From NCBI RefSeq assembly GCF_029076445.1, contig NZ_JARESG010000003.1, positions 1 through 64,000 on the forward strand: a DNA stretch of 64,000 nucleotides, given 5' to 3'. This stretch comes from Pseudarthrobacter naphthalenicus (GTDB lineage: Bacteria > Actinomycetota > Actinomycetes > Actinomycetales > Micrococcaceae). The position numbers and the translations under genes were made by a program. Below the pieces are notes generated by a model. That model made no database searches. It had not been told where the DNA came from and saw only the letters and a list, made by a program, of their open reading frames with translations. Below, piece by piece: positions 54,028 through 63,256 of this stretch; positions within the stretch are counted from its first letter, which is position 1, and each line of letters opens with the position of its first letter.

Positions 54028-54881
54028 TTCGCCACTGCTTTCGTGAACTCGCTTTTATTGATGACCGGTAACCGGTCAAGGCGCTGACCAAGGCGTGGTG
54101 CCGCCTCAAGGAGGCCTCGGGTGTAGCCCGAGCGCGGACAGGCGATGACGTCAGCGGTTGTCCCTGCCTCCATTTCGTACCCGTCCAGCAGGACGACCAC
54201 GTCATCGGTGTATTTGGCCACCAAACCGAGGTCATGGCTGATGAGAATGAGGGAAAGACCCAAATCATCGCGAAGTCTCATGAGCAGGTCCAGGATCTGT
54301 TTCTGGATGGTGGCATCCAATGCCGTTGTCGGTTCGTCCGCCAGAAGAAGCGCAGGTTCACAGGAGATGCTCATGGCAATCATGACGCGTTGTCGCATGC
54401 CGCCGGAGAGTTGATGGACGTAGGAGCCCATGACGCCCCGCTGGACCGGGATGCCTACCAGGTCCAGAAGTTCCTGCGCCCGGGACTGGGCTTGGCTTTT
54501 GGACAGGCCCAGATGCAGGCGCATGGGGCGGACCATCTGTTCGCCGATGCTCATCGTGGGGTGGAGGGCGCTCATTGGTTCCTGAAAGATGAATCCAAGT
54601 TCCGGTCCGCTGAGTTTGCGCCGTTGAGCTGGCGTGACCTGCAGCAGGTCGTTGCCTTTGTAGAAGACTTCGCCGTCGGCCACAGCGACATCTGGAAGGA
54701 TGCCCATGATTGCTGACGCTGTCATCGACTTGCCCGACCCCGACTCCCCCACAATGCCGAGGGTCCGGCCGCGTTCCAGGCGGAAGTCCAAGTTATGGAC
54801 GACGCGCTGGGGACCGGCCTCGTTGATGATGTCGACGCTGAGTCCGCGGACCTCAAGCAGGACGTGTTCTGTGTTGTTCAT
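54024..54881 (-). CDS. Oligopeptide-type ABC transporter ATP-binding protein (DppD/OppD-like)
   Basis: A 285-aa ATPase with Walker A GESGSGKSM, the Q-loop segment GFIFQEPMSALHPTMSIGEQ, signature LSGGMRQR, Walker B LLADEPTTALD and switch His LISHDLGLVAKY. It begins 3 bases after the permease stop. The family-typical C-terminal segment GYTRGLLEAAPRL follows. With its DppF partner it drives uptake of peptides or other large solutes. Confidence 0.92.
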   Translation of the reverse strand: MNNTEHVLLEVRGLSVDIINEAGPQRVVHNLDFRLERGRTLGIVGESGSGKSMTASAIMGILPDVAVADGEVFYKGNDLLQVTPAQRRKLSGPELGFIFQEPMSALHPTMSIGEQMVRPMRLHLGLSKSQAQSRAQELLDLVGIPVQRGVMGSYVHQLSGGMRQRVMIAMSISCEPALLLADEPTTALDATIQKQILDLLMRLRDDLGLSLILISHDLGLVAKYTDDVVVLLDGYEMEAGTTADVIACPRSGYTRGLLEAAPRLGQRLDRLPVINKSEFTKAVAK

Positions 54882-54884
54882 GGG

Positions 54885-55838
54885 TTAGTCCTTGATGTCC
54901 AGGCGAATACGGGGATCCAGGAACGCGCAGACGACATCCACCAGCAGGTTGACGAGCACGAAGATGATTGCGATGAAAAATATGCATCCCTCGATCAGCG
55001 GATAATCCCGCCGGTCCACGGCCGTGAGCAGCAGCTTGCCGAGCCCCGGCAGGGAGAACACGTTTTCGGTCACCACGGCTCCTCCCAATAGGGAGGCCAT
55101 GGAAAGTCCAACGACGGTCACCACCGGGACCAGGGCTGAGCGGAAGACGTACTGGCCGGTGATGGTGCGCTCGGCCAGGCCCTGGGCACGAGCTGTCGTC
55201 ACGAACGGCTGGTACTTGGCGTCAAGAACGCCGTTACGTGAATAGCGGAACAGCGTTGCTGCTTCCAGTACCCCCAGCGCCACCGCGGGAAGCGCCATGA
55301 ACCGCAGGAACTGGCCGAAATCGGTGGTAGGCGGGACGTAGCCGGCAACAGGGAACCAGCGGAGCATCACGCCGAAGACGAGGACCATAAGTATGGCCAG
55401 CCAAAACGTTGGTGTGGCGATTCCCACGGCGGACCCCATCACCATGGCTTTGTCCAGGGAGCGGGACTTTGTGCTGGCGGCGATGGCGCCCAAGAGGGGC
55501 CCGATCAACACAGCGACAAGGAGGGCGAGGACTGCGAGCTGGGCGGTAACCCCTGCTGCGGCCAGGACTGAGTCACTGACCGCTGTGCGCAGGAAAATGG
55601 ATTCGCCGAAGTCGAAGCGGATCATGCGTCCCAGCCAGGCGATGAACTGCAGCCAAAGCGGGTCGTTCAAGCCCATCTCCTGCCGAAGATTCGCGATGTC
55701 CGCAGCGGTTGCTTCCTCGCCAAGGATCACCGCCGCTGGGTCGCCGGGCGTGAGCCTGAGCAGGATGAACAGCATCACCATGGGCACAGCCACTGTCGGG
55801 ATCAGTGCCAGAAGGCGTTTGAAGATATAGCTGAGCAT
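54885..55838 (-). CDS. Oligopeptide-type ABC transporter permease (DppB/OppB-like)
   Basis: A 317-aa membrane protein with six hydrophobic segments. The opening MLSYIFKRLLALIPTVAVPM and LRLTPGDPAAVILGEEA are characteristic of DppB/OppB permeases, and TARAQGLAERTITGQYVFRS is the EAA loop. It lies 3 bases downstream of the second permease, inside a tight operon. Length is normal. Confidence 0.92.
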   Translation of the reverse strand: MLSYIFKRLLALIPTVAVPMVMLFILLRLTPGDPAAVILGEEATAADIANLRQEMGLNDPLWLQFIAWLGRMIRFDFGESIFLRTAVSDSVLAAAGVTAQLAVLALLVAVLIGPLLGAIAASTKSRSLDKAMVMGSAVGIATPTFWLAILMVLVFGVMLRWFPVAGYVPPTTDFGQFLRFMALPAVALGVLEAATLFRYSRNGVLDAKYQPFVTTARAQGLAERTITGQYVFRSALVPVVTVVGLSMASLLGGAVVTENVFSLPGLGKLLLTAVDRRDYPLIEGCIFFIAIIFVLVNLLVDVVCAFLDPRIRLDIKD

Positions 55839-55841
55839 GAG

Positions 55842-56723
55842 TCAGTTCCCTGCCTTTGTGGCAACTTTGGTCGGCGACTTGAGCTTGGCGAGCTTGGCGA
55901 TCCGCCGTGCCCGCGGATCCATCGCGTCTCGAAGACCGTCGCCAAGAAGGATCAGACCGAGCACGGTGACGAGGATGGCCACGCCAGGGAACACACCTAT
56001 CCACCAGGCCACGGCAATGTATTTCTGGGCTGCCGAGAGGCTGGCACCCCAACTCGGTACGTCAGGGGGAAGGCCGATACCTAGAAAGCTCAGCGCGGCG
56101 ATAGACAGCACAGTTGCGGCAAAACCCATGGTCGCCTGCACAATCAGGACCGAAACGGCCTCCGGGGCTACATAGCGGGTCAGGATCCAGCTGTCCTTGG
56201 CACCGATGGCCCGGGCGGATTCGACCATCGCTGTTGATTTGACGCTGAGGGCCGCAGAACGGACAACTCGGGCAATTGGCGGAATGAGCACCACGGTAAG
56301 GCCGAAGATCACCGGCCCCAGACCCCGGCCCAGAACACCGACCAGGCTCATGACCAGGATGATGTTCGGGAAGGACATCATCCCGTCAATCACCCGCATG
56401 ACGATGGCGTCAAGCTTGGGAAAGTAGCCGCACAGGATGCCGATAACATAGCCGATGACCACGGCCAGCACGGTGCAGAGCCCGGCTATCCCCAGCGCCG
56501 TCTGCGCCCCGTAGAGCAGAATGGTCCACATGTCACGGCCGAGGTCATCCGTTCCCAGGGGGAACCCAGCCCGCGGGGACTTGAGCCGGTTCACCGGGTC
56601 AACAAAATTCGGGTCGCCGCCCAAGAGTGGTGCAAGTAGCGCCAGCAGGACGACGACAGTGATGATGCCGGCGCCGACCATCGCCGAAGGGTTCTTCAGC
56701 AGCGCTTTAACGTTGGATTTCAT
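55842..56723 (-). CDS. Oligopeptide-type ABC transporter permease (DppC/OppC-like)
   Basis: A 293-aa permease with the N-terminal helix followed by FPLGTDDLGRDMWTILLYG, the DppC/OppC hallmark, and the EAA loop ESARAIGAKDSWILTRYVAP. Six membrane segments are expected. It directly follows the substrate-binding protein gene (35-base gap) and precedes the DppB-like permease. Confidence 0.92.
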   Translation of the reverse strand: MKSNVKALLKNPSAMVGAGIITVVVLLALLAPLLGGDPNFVDPVNRLKSPRAGFPLGTDDLGRDMWTILLYGAQTALGIAGLCTVLAVVIGYVIGILCGYFPKLDAIVMRVIDGMMSFPNIILVMSLVGVLGRGLGPVIFGLTVVLIPPIARVVRSAALSVKSTAMVESARAIGAKDSWILTRYVAPEAVSVLIVQATMGFAATVLSIAALSFLGIGLPPDVPSWGASLSAAQKYIAVAWWIGVFPGVAILVTVLGLILLGDGLRDAMDPRARRIAKLAKLKSPTKVATKAGN

Positions 56724-56758
56724 GGTGTCATTTCTTGTGCTCGGGTGGGTCTAACGAA

Positions 56759-58321
56759 TTACTTGCCGAGCCAGATGTTGTAGAAGCCGCGGACGGTGCC
56801 TTGCGTCGGTTCGAAGCCGCCGACCTGAGCTGCCGTGACTACCAGACGCGGCTCGTGGCCGAGCTTGACGAAGGGCAGTTCATCCCAGATGAGCTGTTGG
56901 ACCTTGTCCCAGGCTGGCTTACGAGCGGCAAGATCCTTGCCTGCGGTCACGCCGGCCATCAGGGATGCTTTCTCCGGAGTCTTCCACCAGCCAGGGAACC
57001 CATCGTTAAGGAAGACCACCGTGAGCGGATCGGAATAGGCGGTTCCACCCGCGAGGAAGATGTCCCACTTGGATGAATCGGTGCGTGCGGAGCCAAACGT
57101 AGCTGCGTCCAATGCCTGCAGGTCAACGGTGAAGCCAACTGACTCCAGTTCTTGCTTCAGCAGCGGCCCGTAGCCGTCAGAGTCCGGCCGATAGAGGATG
57201 CGAATGGGAGTGTGGTTGTAGCCGGCGTCCTTGAGAAGCTGTTTGGCCTTTCCTGGGTCCCGGTTCTCATAAATGTCTTTGCCCGCTTCAGAAAACCAGG
57301 GCGAGTCCTCGGGAAACAGGCTGGAAGTATTGTTGAAATACTCGGTGCCGCCGAGGTTTTGGGCGGCAATCGCTTCAGGGTCGACAGCGTTCAGGACGGC
57401 CTGCCGAAGTTTGAGGTCCCTCATAGGCCCTGTTTTGAGATTGAACTGCAGCAGCGAGAAACCCGCTCCTTCGCTGACCACCGGACGCAGGCCGGGATCG
57501 GCCTGGTACACGGAGAGCTGGTCCATGCTGAGGAATTGCGGGACGACGTGCAGTTGTGAGGTGCGTACCTGGTTCAAAGCATTGGAATCGCTGTAGGGAA
57601 TGAATTTGATCGAGTCAGCGTAGGCGGTCTTGGCGCCGGCGGCCCCGTCCGGCTTCTCATTTCGTGAGGCGTAGCCTTCGAAGCGCGAGATCAGAGCTTG
57701 CTGGTCGGTGACAAACGAGTCGAGTTTGTATGGCCCGGTGCAGTCAAGGCTTGTCAGGTCCTTGTCGCCAGCGGTCTTCAAGGAAGCGGCAGACATAATG
57801 TAGGCCCCTGTATCGGGGGTGGCGAGCAGCGCGGGAAGGGCGCCCGTGGGTTTTACGGTGGTGATGCTCACGGTGAGGTCGTCAACGACCGTAATGTCCT
57901 TGGCCAGGTTGTTGAACAGCTTTCCGGCATCAGCATTCCGGTACCGCTCAAGGGAAGCAACAACATCCGCCGCGGTCAGATCCGCGCCGCTGTGCAGCTT
58001 GACGCCCTTTCGGAGGTGGATCGTGTATGTACCGGTCGAGGCGTCGTACTCGTACGCGTCGGCCAACCCATTGGATACCGAGGTGTTGGCGGCGTTGGCG
58101 AAGAGGCCCTCGCAAACTGAGGCGGCAACCATCCAGTTGGACCGCGAGGTGGTGACGTAGGGATCGATCATGGCCGGCAGCGAGGCGACGACCAATTCTC
58201 CGCCCTTGACGGGGTCGGCACTGGCGCTTGTACCAGTAGCAGGGGAACCGCTACATGCGGAGAGCAGGAGTGCTGCGCTGATCACGGTGCCGATAACGCC
58301 GGCGGTGGTCTTGGGGATCAC
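56759..58321 (-). CDS. Family 5 extracellular solute-binding lipoprotein
   Basis: A 520-aa binding protein beginning VIPKTTAGVIGTVISAALLL with lipobox LLSACSG, so it is lipid-anchored. KGGELVVASLPAMIDPYVTT, YTIHLRKGVKLHSGADLTAADVV and the long two-lobed SBP_bac_5 domain are typical for peptide/nickel/glutathione-type binders. I chose the GTG at 58321, preceded by GAAAGGC, because longer in-frame starts would add a non-signal leader. It is the first gene of the operon and is preceded by the TTACCG-N6-CGGTAA site. Confidence 0.92.
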   Translation of the reverse strand: MIPKTTAGVIGTVISAALLLSACSGSPATGTSASADPVKGGELVVASLPAMIDPYVTTSRSNWMVAASVCEGLFANAANTSVSNGLADAYEYDASTGTYTIHLRKGVKLHSGADLTAADVVASLERYRNADAGKLFNNLAKDITVVDDLTVSITTVKPTGALPALLATPDTGAYIMSAASLKTAGDKDLTSLDCTGPYKLDSFVTDQQALISRFEGYASRNEKPDGAAGAKTAYADSIKFIPYSDSNALNQVRTSQLHVVPQFLSMDQLSVYQADPGLRPVVSEGAGFSLLQFNLKTGPMRDLKLRQAVLNAVDPEAIAAQNLGGTEYFNNTSSLFPEDSPWFSEAGKDIYENRDPGKAKQLLKDAGYNHTPIRILYRPDSDGYGPLLKQELESVGFTVDLQALDAATFGSARTDSSKWDIFLAGGTAYSDPLTVVFLNDGFPGWWKTPEKASLMAGVTAGKDLAARKPAWDKVQQLIWDELPFVKLGHEPRLVVTAAQVGGFEPTQGTVRGFYNIWLGK

Positions 58322-58405
58322 GGCGAAGCCTTTCAAAGAATCCGGGATATTCCGGGTATTGGGATTTAAAAAGCGTATGTCCGTCCAGTGTGACGCGGGC
58401 ATCAT

Positions 58406-58423
58406 TTACCGCTTAACCGGTAA
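58406..58423. promoter_or_regulatory. 18-bp operator copy 1 upstream of the ABC operon
   Basis: TTACCG-CTTAAC-CGGTAA lies 85-102 bases before the binding-protein start codon. Identical half-sites with the same 6-base spacer occur at 59429-59446 and 60688-60705. The regulator encoded at 59497-60585 is the likely binder. Confidence 0.65.
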
Positions 58424-58954
58424 TCAGTTACGTCAAGCTTCCCGCTCCCTGTGAAGTTCGAAGGACGAGCCGAACAATGCGGGTTGTTTCATCGGGGTAC
58501 CTTAGGGCGCGGGGGCTGACTGTCCACGGGAAGAGCCCACTATCTGCCGATATCAGCTTCCAGGTCCACGGGAACCGACGGTAGGTCCAGGATCCAGGGT
58601 CAGGTCCGTGGCCGTCTGAGAACTCCTCCGCGTCGGAGCGCGGTTGAGGGGCCGGGCAAGAGATAGCATTCCGCGACGTGGAATTCTGCTGAAGACCATG
58701 ACTACGGTTAGTGCACCTGCTGGAGGCTTCAGCGCGGACCTAGTCGGTTTCTGGTCCTGTGCAGTAAGGGCAGTCTGAAGCACAGTTAGCCACGTCAGCG
58801 ACGGTCGGATCCGGGCCCGGCGATACTTCAATGAGCAGGTTAGATGACATGATTTCCTCATACATGGAAAGATCGAAAAATTGCGTTGCCCCTTACCAAA
58901 GTCCGAGGAGATGGATAGCCGCCGATCACGCGAAAGACGATCCTGGACTCCCGG
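58424..58954. other. Intergenic region, no gene recognised
   Basis: About 530 bases between the ABC operon promoter and the 107-aa gene. A minus-strand frame of ~100 codons (58553-58861) is Arg/Pro/Ser-rich, has no ribosome binding site and no family resemblance, so it is not called. No repeat or RNA gene was seen. Confidence 0.5.
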
Positions 58955-59278
58955 CTAGAGGCTGGAGAGTACTCGCCGCGCCGAAGAGGCGGGATCAGAG
59001 CTGTGGCCTCCGTGAACGGACACCTTGGTTTCTGCTATGTCGTTGAAGACGAATAGGCGGCGGCCCTGGCCCCGCTCAAGATGAACCCACATAACAAGCC
59101 CATCGAACGTCACATGATCCACGGTTCCTGTGAATCTCTCGCCCGCCGCTGTGGTGACAGTAATCGTCATACCCCTGACGAGACTGCTCCAGTCCGCCTG
59201 AGATCCAGATCTGAGCTCCCTGCGTACCGGAGCCTCTGGCTGGCTGTGTTTCAAATGGATCAGGTTTCTATTCTTCAT
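58955..59278 (-). CDS. Small conserved-looking protein (107 aa) with a beta-rich core
   Basis: The core TVTTAAGERFTGTVDHVTFD-GLVMWVHLERGQGRRLFVFND alternates in a pattern expected of a small beta-barrel, superficially like an Sm-like or PRC-type fold. It is preceded by a charged N-terminal ~35 residues. No signal peptide or membrane helix. The ATG at 59278 is the first in frame. The second copy of the 18-bp operator lies 150 bases upstream, so it is probably co-regulated with the ABC operon. Function unknown; the fold comparison is by eye only. Confidence 0.6.
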   Translation of the reverse strand: MKNRNLIHLKHSQPEAPVRRELRSGSQADWSSLVRGMTITVTTAAGERFTGTVDHVTFDGLVMWVHLERGQGRRLFVFNDIAETKVSVHGGHSSDPASSARRVLSSL

Positions 59279-59428
59279 GTGGGGGTCCCTTGAGATGGGC
59301 GGACATTGGGCAGTGGAGTTGAAGTCAGCGGAAGGCGCAGGGCCGGCAACTCTCTGATCGGCACGCCCTGCGCGAGATCAGCTCCGATGCCTTGAGCCTA
59401 TCGATGCTACGAACTCTTCCCGGGCGAC

Positions 59429-59446
59429 TTACCGCGCATCCGGTAA
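59429..59446. promoter_or_regulatory. 18-bp operator copy 2
   Basis: TTACCG-CGCATC-CGGTAA, with flanking C and G extending the dyad to 7 bp per arm. It lies between the end of the ArsR-type gene and the start of the 107-aa gene, 150 bases before the latter's ATG on the minus strand. Confidence 0.65.
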
Positions 59447-59496
59447 GGCTGGTGTCGCCGACCGCGCCGCCCCCTTGGCACGGGTGCGGAGTGCCT

Positions 59497-60585
59497 CTAA
59501 GCGAGCATGGAGGTGACGAAATCCGTTCCGAGGCCCTGTACTACTTCAAGCTCCAGGCTGTAATAGACGTAGCGTCCTTCCCGTGAGGACTTCACCAGGC
59601 CAAGACGTGCCAGCTGTTGTAGATGCCGAGACGTCTGGGGCACCGTCATTGCGCAGCTCTCAGCCAATGCAGACGTCGACATCGGTTCCCGGGACAGCAA
59701 TCGGCACATCATGGCGCGCCGAGGATCAGCCAGCATCCTCATCCGGGCCAGCGTCACTTCCCCCGTCTGCCTCACTTCCTGGTACAGGGGGTACTGAAGC
59801 AGCGGTACGAAGCCAGGCTCATTCTTGACAAGGAGATGAGGGCGCCCATGCCTGCTCGGCAGGACTACAAGACCTGTTCTCAATGGCTTAAGGATCGCGC
59901 TCTTGTTCTTCTCGATATGGACGCGCAGCGGCGACGCCTGAGCGCTAACGTTGCCCCCGATACGCGCCAGCCCGAACGCGGGGCCATCCTTACGCAGGAC
60001 TTCGCGGAGGTGCAACTGTTCCTGTCGCAGTGCCGGCAGCACCGAATCCCACGCGGAGTCGAAAAAAACTTGACGGCATTCACACAAGAAAGCGATCAGT
60101 TCGCCCCGGAAACGTTCAGGGTCACCCAAGAGCCTTTCGGCCAACTCCACTCTTCGCCCTGAAAGTGCACCGGCCGCGGCAAGCAACTGATCAGACTGTG
60201 TGGCGTCCGACAGCAGATCATCGAATATGCCCCGGCTGTTCCCCCCGGCGCACGCCCACGCAGTCTCTTGCATGAAACTGATCACGGGCTGGTCTGCCAG
60301 GCGCTCCAACTCAGAGTCAAGGCTCTCCACGCTGTCTCCGCCGCCCTGGCACCCGATGTAAAAGTATCGGGCGCGGTAGGCCATCCACAACGGCGAAAGC
60401 CGCATCATGGTGTCGACAAACTCACCTGTCGCCTGCTCAATGGCGTCGGCTGCCCAGCTCGCCTGGCCGCGGTGATGGTCCGACTCTGTCAGCACGTGAA
60501 GACAGGCAGAAAGCTCAGCCAACGGCGACACCACGATCGAGAGTGCGCTATCGTCCGTTCCAGCGAGCAAGATCAACACACTCAT
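59497..60585 (-). CDS. ArsR-type transcriptional regulator with large N-terminal domain
   Basis: A 362-aa protein. The C-terminal ~85 residues are an ArsR winged helix: VTLARMRMLADPRRAMMCRL, STSALAESCAMTVPQTSRHL (recognition helix) and the wing LVKSSREGRYVYYSL. The N-terminal ~260 residues form a helical domain of the DUF5937 type seen in actinobacterial ArsR relatives. No Cys pair for metal sensing is present at the usual ELCVCDL-like position. The gene is surrounded by three copies of one 18-bp dyad: its own promoter, the 107-aa gene and the ABC operon. It is therefore the best candidate regulator of all three. Confidence 0.82.
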   Translation of the reverse strand: MSVLILLAGTDDSALSIVVSPLAELSACLHVLTESDHHRGQASWAADAIEQATGEFVDTMMRLSPLWMAYRARYFYIGCQGGGDSVESLDSELERLADQPVISFMQETAWACAGGNSRGIFDDLLSDATQSDQLLAAAGALSGRRVELAERLLGDPERFRGELIAFLCECRQVFFDSAWDSVLPALRQEQLHLREVLRKDGPAFGLARIGGNVSAQASPLRVHIEKNKSAILKPLRTGLVVLPSRHGRPHLLVKNEPGFVPLLQYPLYQEVRQTGEVTLARMRMLADPRRAMMCRLLSREPMSTSALAESCAMTVPQTSRHLQQLARLGLVKSSREGRYVYYSLELEVVQGLGTDFVTSMLA

Positions 60586-60687
60586 ACGCGAAGTCTATTC
60601 CGAGAGAAATTATGATCGGTCCAGCATTCCTGCACGTCACCGCTTGCAAAGCGATGATATAAAACGCCGAGCCGATACCACCAATAG

Positions 60688-60705
60688 TTACCGGGTCCCC
60701 GGTAA
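60688..60705. promoter_or_regulatory. 18-bp operator copy 3 upstream of the ArsR-type gene
   Basis: TTACCG-GGTCCC-CGGTAA, with flanking G and C extending the dyad to 7 bp per arm, 103-120 bases before the regulator's ATG. This suggests autoregulation. Confidence 0.65.
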
Positions 60706-61394
60706 CTACTTCACTCCTATCGCCCGAGTACCTTCATCCGGAACGATCAGTCGCCTTCGCATGCGAAGTTTCCGTGAGCCTAGCCGTTCGAGGACCCATG
60801 GGTCATTGGCCGTGGCGATGATGGCCTTGATGCAGCCGAGCCAGCCCTCCCGGTTGCCGAAATCGCCGACCGTTGTGTCTTTGCCGTGAAAAGTAGACGC
60901 CATCGCCCGCACGATTGGTGCGGTCGTAGGCGAAATAGTGGAAACGACATTGGAGGACAGACTGCCCGGGGGCAAAAGTCGACGGAGTGACTCTGGACGG
61001 CGGATCTCCGGACCTACAGGTTGACGGAAGGTCCCTTATCGGCGTTGGGAGAGGCTCCAAAGTCGCTGGTTTCCTGCAGTTTCAGTGACTCATAATCCGG
61101 TCATAGACCGCTGTTGCCACCCGTTCGACAACTTCGGAGGCTTCGCTGTTGGTGCTGCTCGCATTCGAGTGATCTCCGCTTGGCGTTAGGTCGATTGTCG
61201 TGACGACAGTATCGACTCTGAACACGACGTGAGACACACTTGCACCGAGAGTTGTCAGCCTGTACTTCGCAGCATCTGGAATGTGGATGTTCCTGATTGA
61301 TTAGGAGCGGTTGCGACATGTAATGCGGGCGCCGATGAAATTACGTCGCCACCGGGAATGCCACTAATGCGCCAGGTATCGCCCTGTTCTCCGG
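60706..61394. other. Mostly unassigned region with a possible gene fragment
   Basis: About 690 bases. A minus-strand frame (60706-60975, possible ATG at 60903) reads MASTFHGKDTTVGDFGNREG and KAIIATANDPWVLERLGSRK. This is protein-like, but it has no recognised family and may be a remnant. Direct repeat copy E lies at 61021-61046. Nothing was recognised from 61047 to 61394. Confidence 0.4.
61021..61046 (+). repeat. Direct repeat copy E (TTATCGGCGTT motif)
   Basis: A 26-bp copy beginning TTGACGGAAGG and ending TTATCGGCGTT. CTACAGG directly precedes it, as a similar CTACAGG does a few bases before copy C. No second copy was found to bracket an adjacent gene, so it may mark an empty or single site. 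Confidence 0.65.
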
Positions 61395-62063
61395 TCACCG
61401 TTCTGGTAGTCGGCCCGACAGGCATTGGAGCGAGGGTACACGGCCCAGCTCTACATGTGAAAAGGCTAATGCGGCCGCCAGATCTGCCTTGCCGTCATAA
61501 ATAGCCTGACACAGGCTCAGGTGCTCCGCGCACGCAATCTGCGGATCCCGGTTGCCGGTCAAGGTGAAGAGCCACTGCATTCTGCCAAGAAGTGGTTTCA
61601 TGGAGCATTCCAGCAGTGAGTTCGCCCCCATGGACACGATCTCTGCGTGAAGGGCTGTGTTGCTGAGTGGTATCTGTGTATGGTCGTGGCCCTGCGTTGC
61701 TTCCTCTGCCCGGTTCATCATTTGCCGCAGCCGTGACGACGATTCTCCCCGCGCGCTTGCCTGGGCAGCCAAGCGTGCGGCGAGAACTTCGAGGCTAAGG
61801 CGGACATCAAAGAGCTCGTTAACGTCGCGCAGGGTAATCTGTTTAACGGTGGCCCCTCTCCGGGGCGAGGTGTCAATGAAGCCTTCGGCTTCCAGTTGTT
61901 GAAGGGCCTCCCGGACGGGTACCCGGGAGACATTTAGGGCTTGGGACAGATCGCGTTCCCTGAGCCTGGAGCCTGGCTCCAAGTCACCGGAGATGATCAG
62001 CGCCCGAATCCGCGCCCGGGCAGTGTCAGCCGAGGATGCGGTGGCTACCGTCTGGACTGTCAT
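61395..62063 (-). CDS. GntR-family regulator, FCD subfamily
   Basis: A 222-aa protein with N-terminal winged helix (IRALIISGDLEPGSRLRERD, LNVSRVPVREALQQLEAEGF) and an FCD effector domain containing DVRLSLEVLAARLAAQA and the later His residues in ALHAEIVSMG and CAEHLSLC. It lies 40 bases downstream of the OCD-family gene and is probably cotranscribed with it. The TGGTATACCA dyad at 63268-63277 in the operon promoter is a plausible autoregulatory site. Confidence 0.88.
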   Translation of the reverse strand: MTVQTVATASSADTARARIRALIISGDLEPGSRLRERDLSQALNVSRVPVREALQQLEAEGFIDTSPRRGATVKQITLRDVNELFDVRLSLEVLAARLAAQASARGESSSRLRQMMNRAEEATQGHDHTQIPLSNTALHAEIVSMGANSLLECSMKPLLGRMQWLFTLTGNRDPQIACAEHLSLCQAIYDGKADLAAALAFSHVELGRVPSLQCLSGRLPER

Positions 62064-62103
62064 TAATGCCTCCCGAAACTCTGGCGTTTATCTCAGCGTC
62101 TTC

Positions 62104-63090
62104 CTAGTTATTCAGCTCCACGTGGGTGCCTATACCTTGATTGAGCGCAGCGTCGTACAGGAGCCGCCCGATGGCCAAGTCCTGCAGGCCGATACCGACC
62201 GAGTTGAACAAGGTTATGTCCTCTTCACCAAGGCGCCCTTCTTTTGTCCCGGCCGCCACATCACCAAGTTCGCCTTTCACGTCTTCAAAGCTCATGGCGC
62301 CTTCCGCCACAGGGATGATCAGCCCGCCCGATTTGGCCTTGGCAGTGGCCAGGCTGTCCACAAATACCCTGGCCCTCACCATGCCCGTCGTATCCACTTC
62401 ACGGTGATCTGGTCGAGGACGGGATCCCACTGCGTTCACGTGCAGCCCCGGTCTGAACCATTCGCCCCTTACCAGAGGCTCAATAGCTGGCGTAAGCGTG
62501 CACAGCACGTCCGCGCTTTCCACGACCTCCCGGACACTGGATGCCCTCGTGATGTTCAGCCTGTGGTGGCCAACTTCGTCGCAGAAGACAGAGACGGTAT
62601 CAGCAGAACGAGACCACACTATGACCTTGTCAAACGGAAGGACGGCCAGCATGGCCTCCACGTGGGCAACAGCAAGGGAGCCTGCTCCAATGAGGCCCAG
62701 GGTGGTGCTGCCGGGTCGTGCAAGGAGCTTGGTTGCCACGGCGCTTGCGGCCGCCGTGCGGACTCGAGTGGGAACTTTGCCGTCTAGGATGGCCAGGGTT
62801 TCCCCTGTCAACTGCGACACGAGCATAATGGTGGATCGTTGCGTAGGGAGGCTGGCCAATTGGTTGGCCGGGATGTCTGCCAACAATTTCACTGAGGCCA
62901 GCCCCTCTGCTTCGGACAGCGCCGCCATCGGCAAGAACCGCGCGTCCGACGAGGGCAAGACAAGTGAATCCGGTGCAGGCTGGACAGCGGTCCCGCGGCT
63001 GAGTCCGGCAAAGGCGCGTTGGACGGCGGTGATGGTGCCGGGCATATCGGCCAAGGCTTGGAGCTCGGAGGCCGTAAGTATCAGGGTCAT
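62104..63090 (-). CDS. Ornithine cyclodeaminase/mu-crystallin family protein
   Basis: A 328-aa NAD(P)-binding enzyme. The segment VKLLADIPANQLASLPTQRS, the substrate loop ILDGKVPTRVRTAAASAVAT and the Rossmann loop GLIGAGSLAVAHVEAMLAVL follow family order. HVNAVGSRPRPDHREVDT is the typical second half. Activities in this family include ornithine cyclodeaminase, alanine dehydrogenase and ketimine reductases, and sequence alone does not decide. The start at 63090 matches the family N-terminus. It is distinct from the OCD gene in the hydroxyproline operon. The downstream GntR gene and adjacent amidohydrolase suggest a small catabolic unit. Confidence 0.85.
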   Translation of the reverse strand: MTLILTASELQALADMPGTITAVQRAFAGLSRGTAVQPAPDSLVLPSSDARFLPMAALSEAEGLASVKLLADIPANQLASLPTQRSTIMLVSQLTGETLAILDGKVPTRVRTAAASAVATKLLARPGSTTLGLIGAGSLAVAHVEAMLAVLPFDKVIVWSRSADTVSVFCDEVGHHRLNITRASSVREVVESADVLCTLTPAIEPLVRGEWFRPGLHVNAVGSRPRPDHREVDTTGMVRARVFVDSLATAKAKSGGLIIPVAEGAMSFEDVKGELGDVAAGTKEGRLGEEDITLFNSVGIGLQDLAIGRLLYDAALNQGIGTHVELNN

Positions 63091-63256
63091 GGATGGCTTT
63101 CTGGGTAGTAGAGCGACGGCTTGGAGGTCGAGACTGGGAAATGTGGCGCGTGTGCCACATAGTGTTCGGACAGCGCCTCCCGGTGCCATCATGCATTGTT
63201 TGCTACAGGGCGGAGGCACTGTTCAGCGGATCCGGGTGCTGCGGCTTTGAAGTCCT

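Noticed and set aside
58553..58861. Minus-strand 102-codon frame upstream of the ABC operon.
   Set aside because: Arg/Ser/Pro-rich composition typical of a spurious frame, without a ribosome binding site.
60706..60975. Minus-strand frame of 89 codons between the ArsR-type operator and repeat E.
   Set aside because: Possibly a gene remnant, but no family and no good ribosome binding site, so described only in the gap note.
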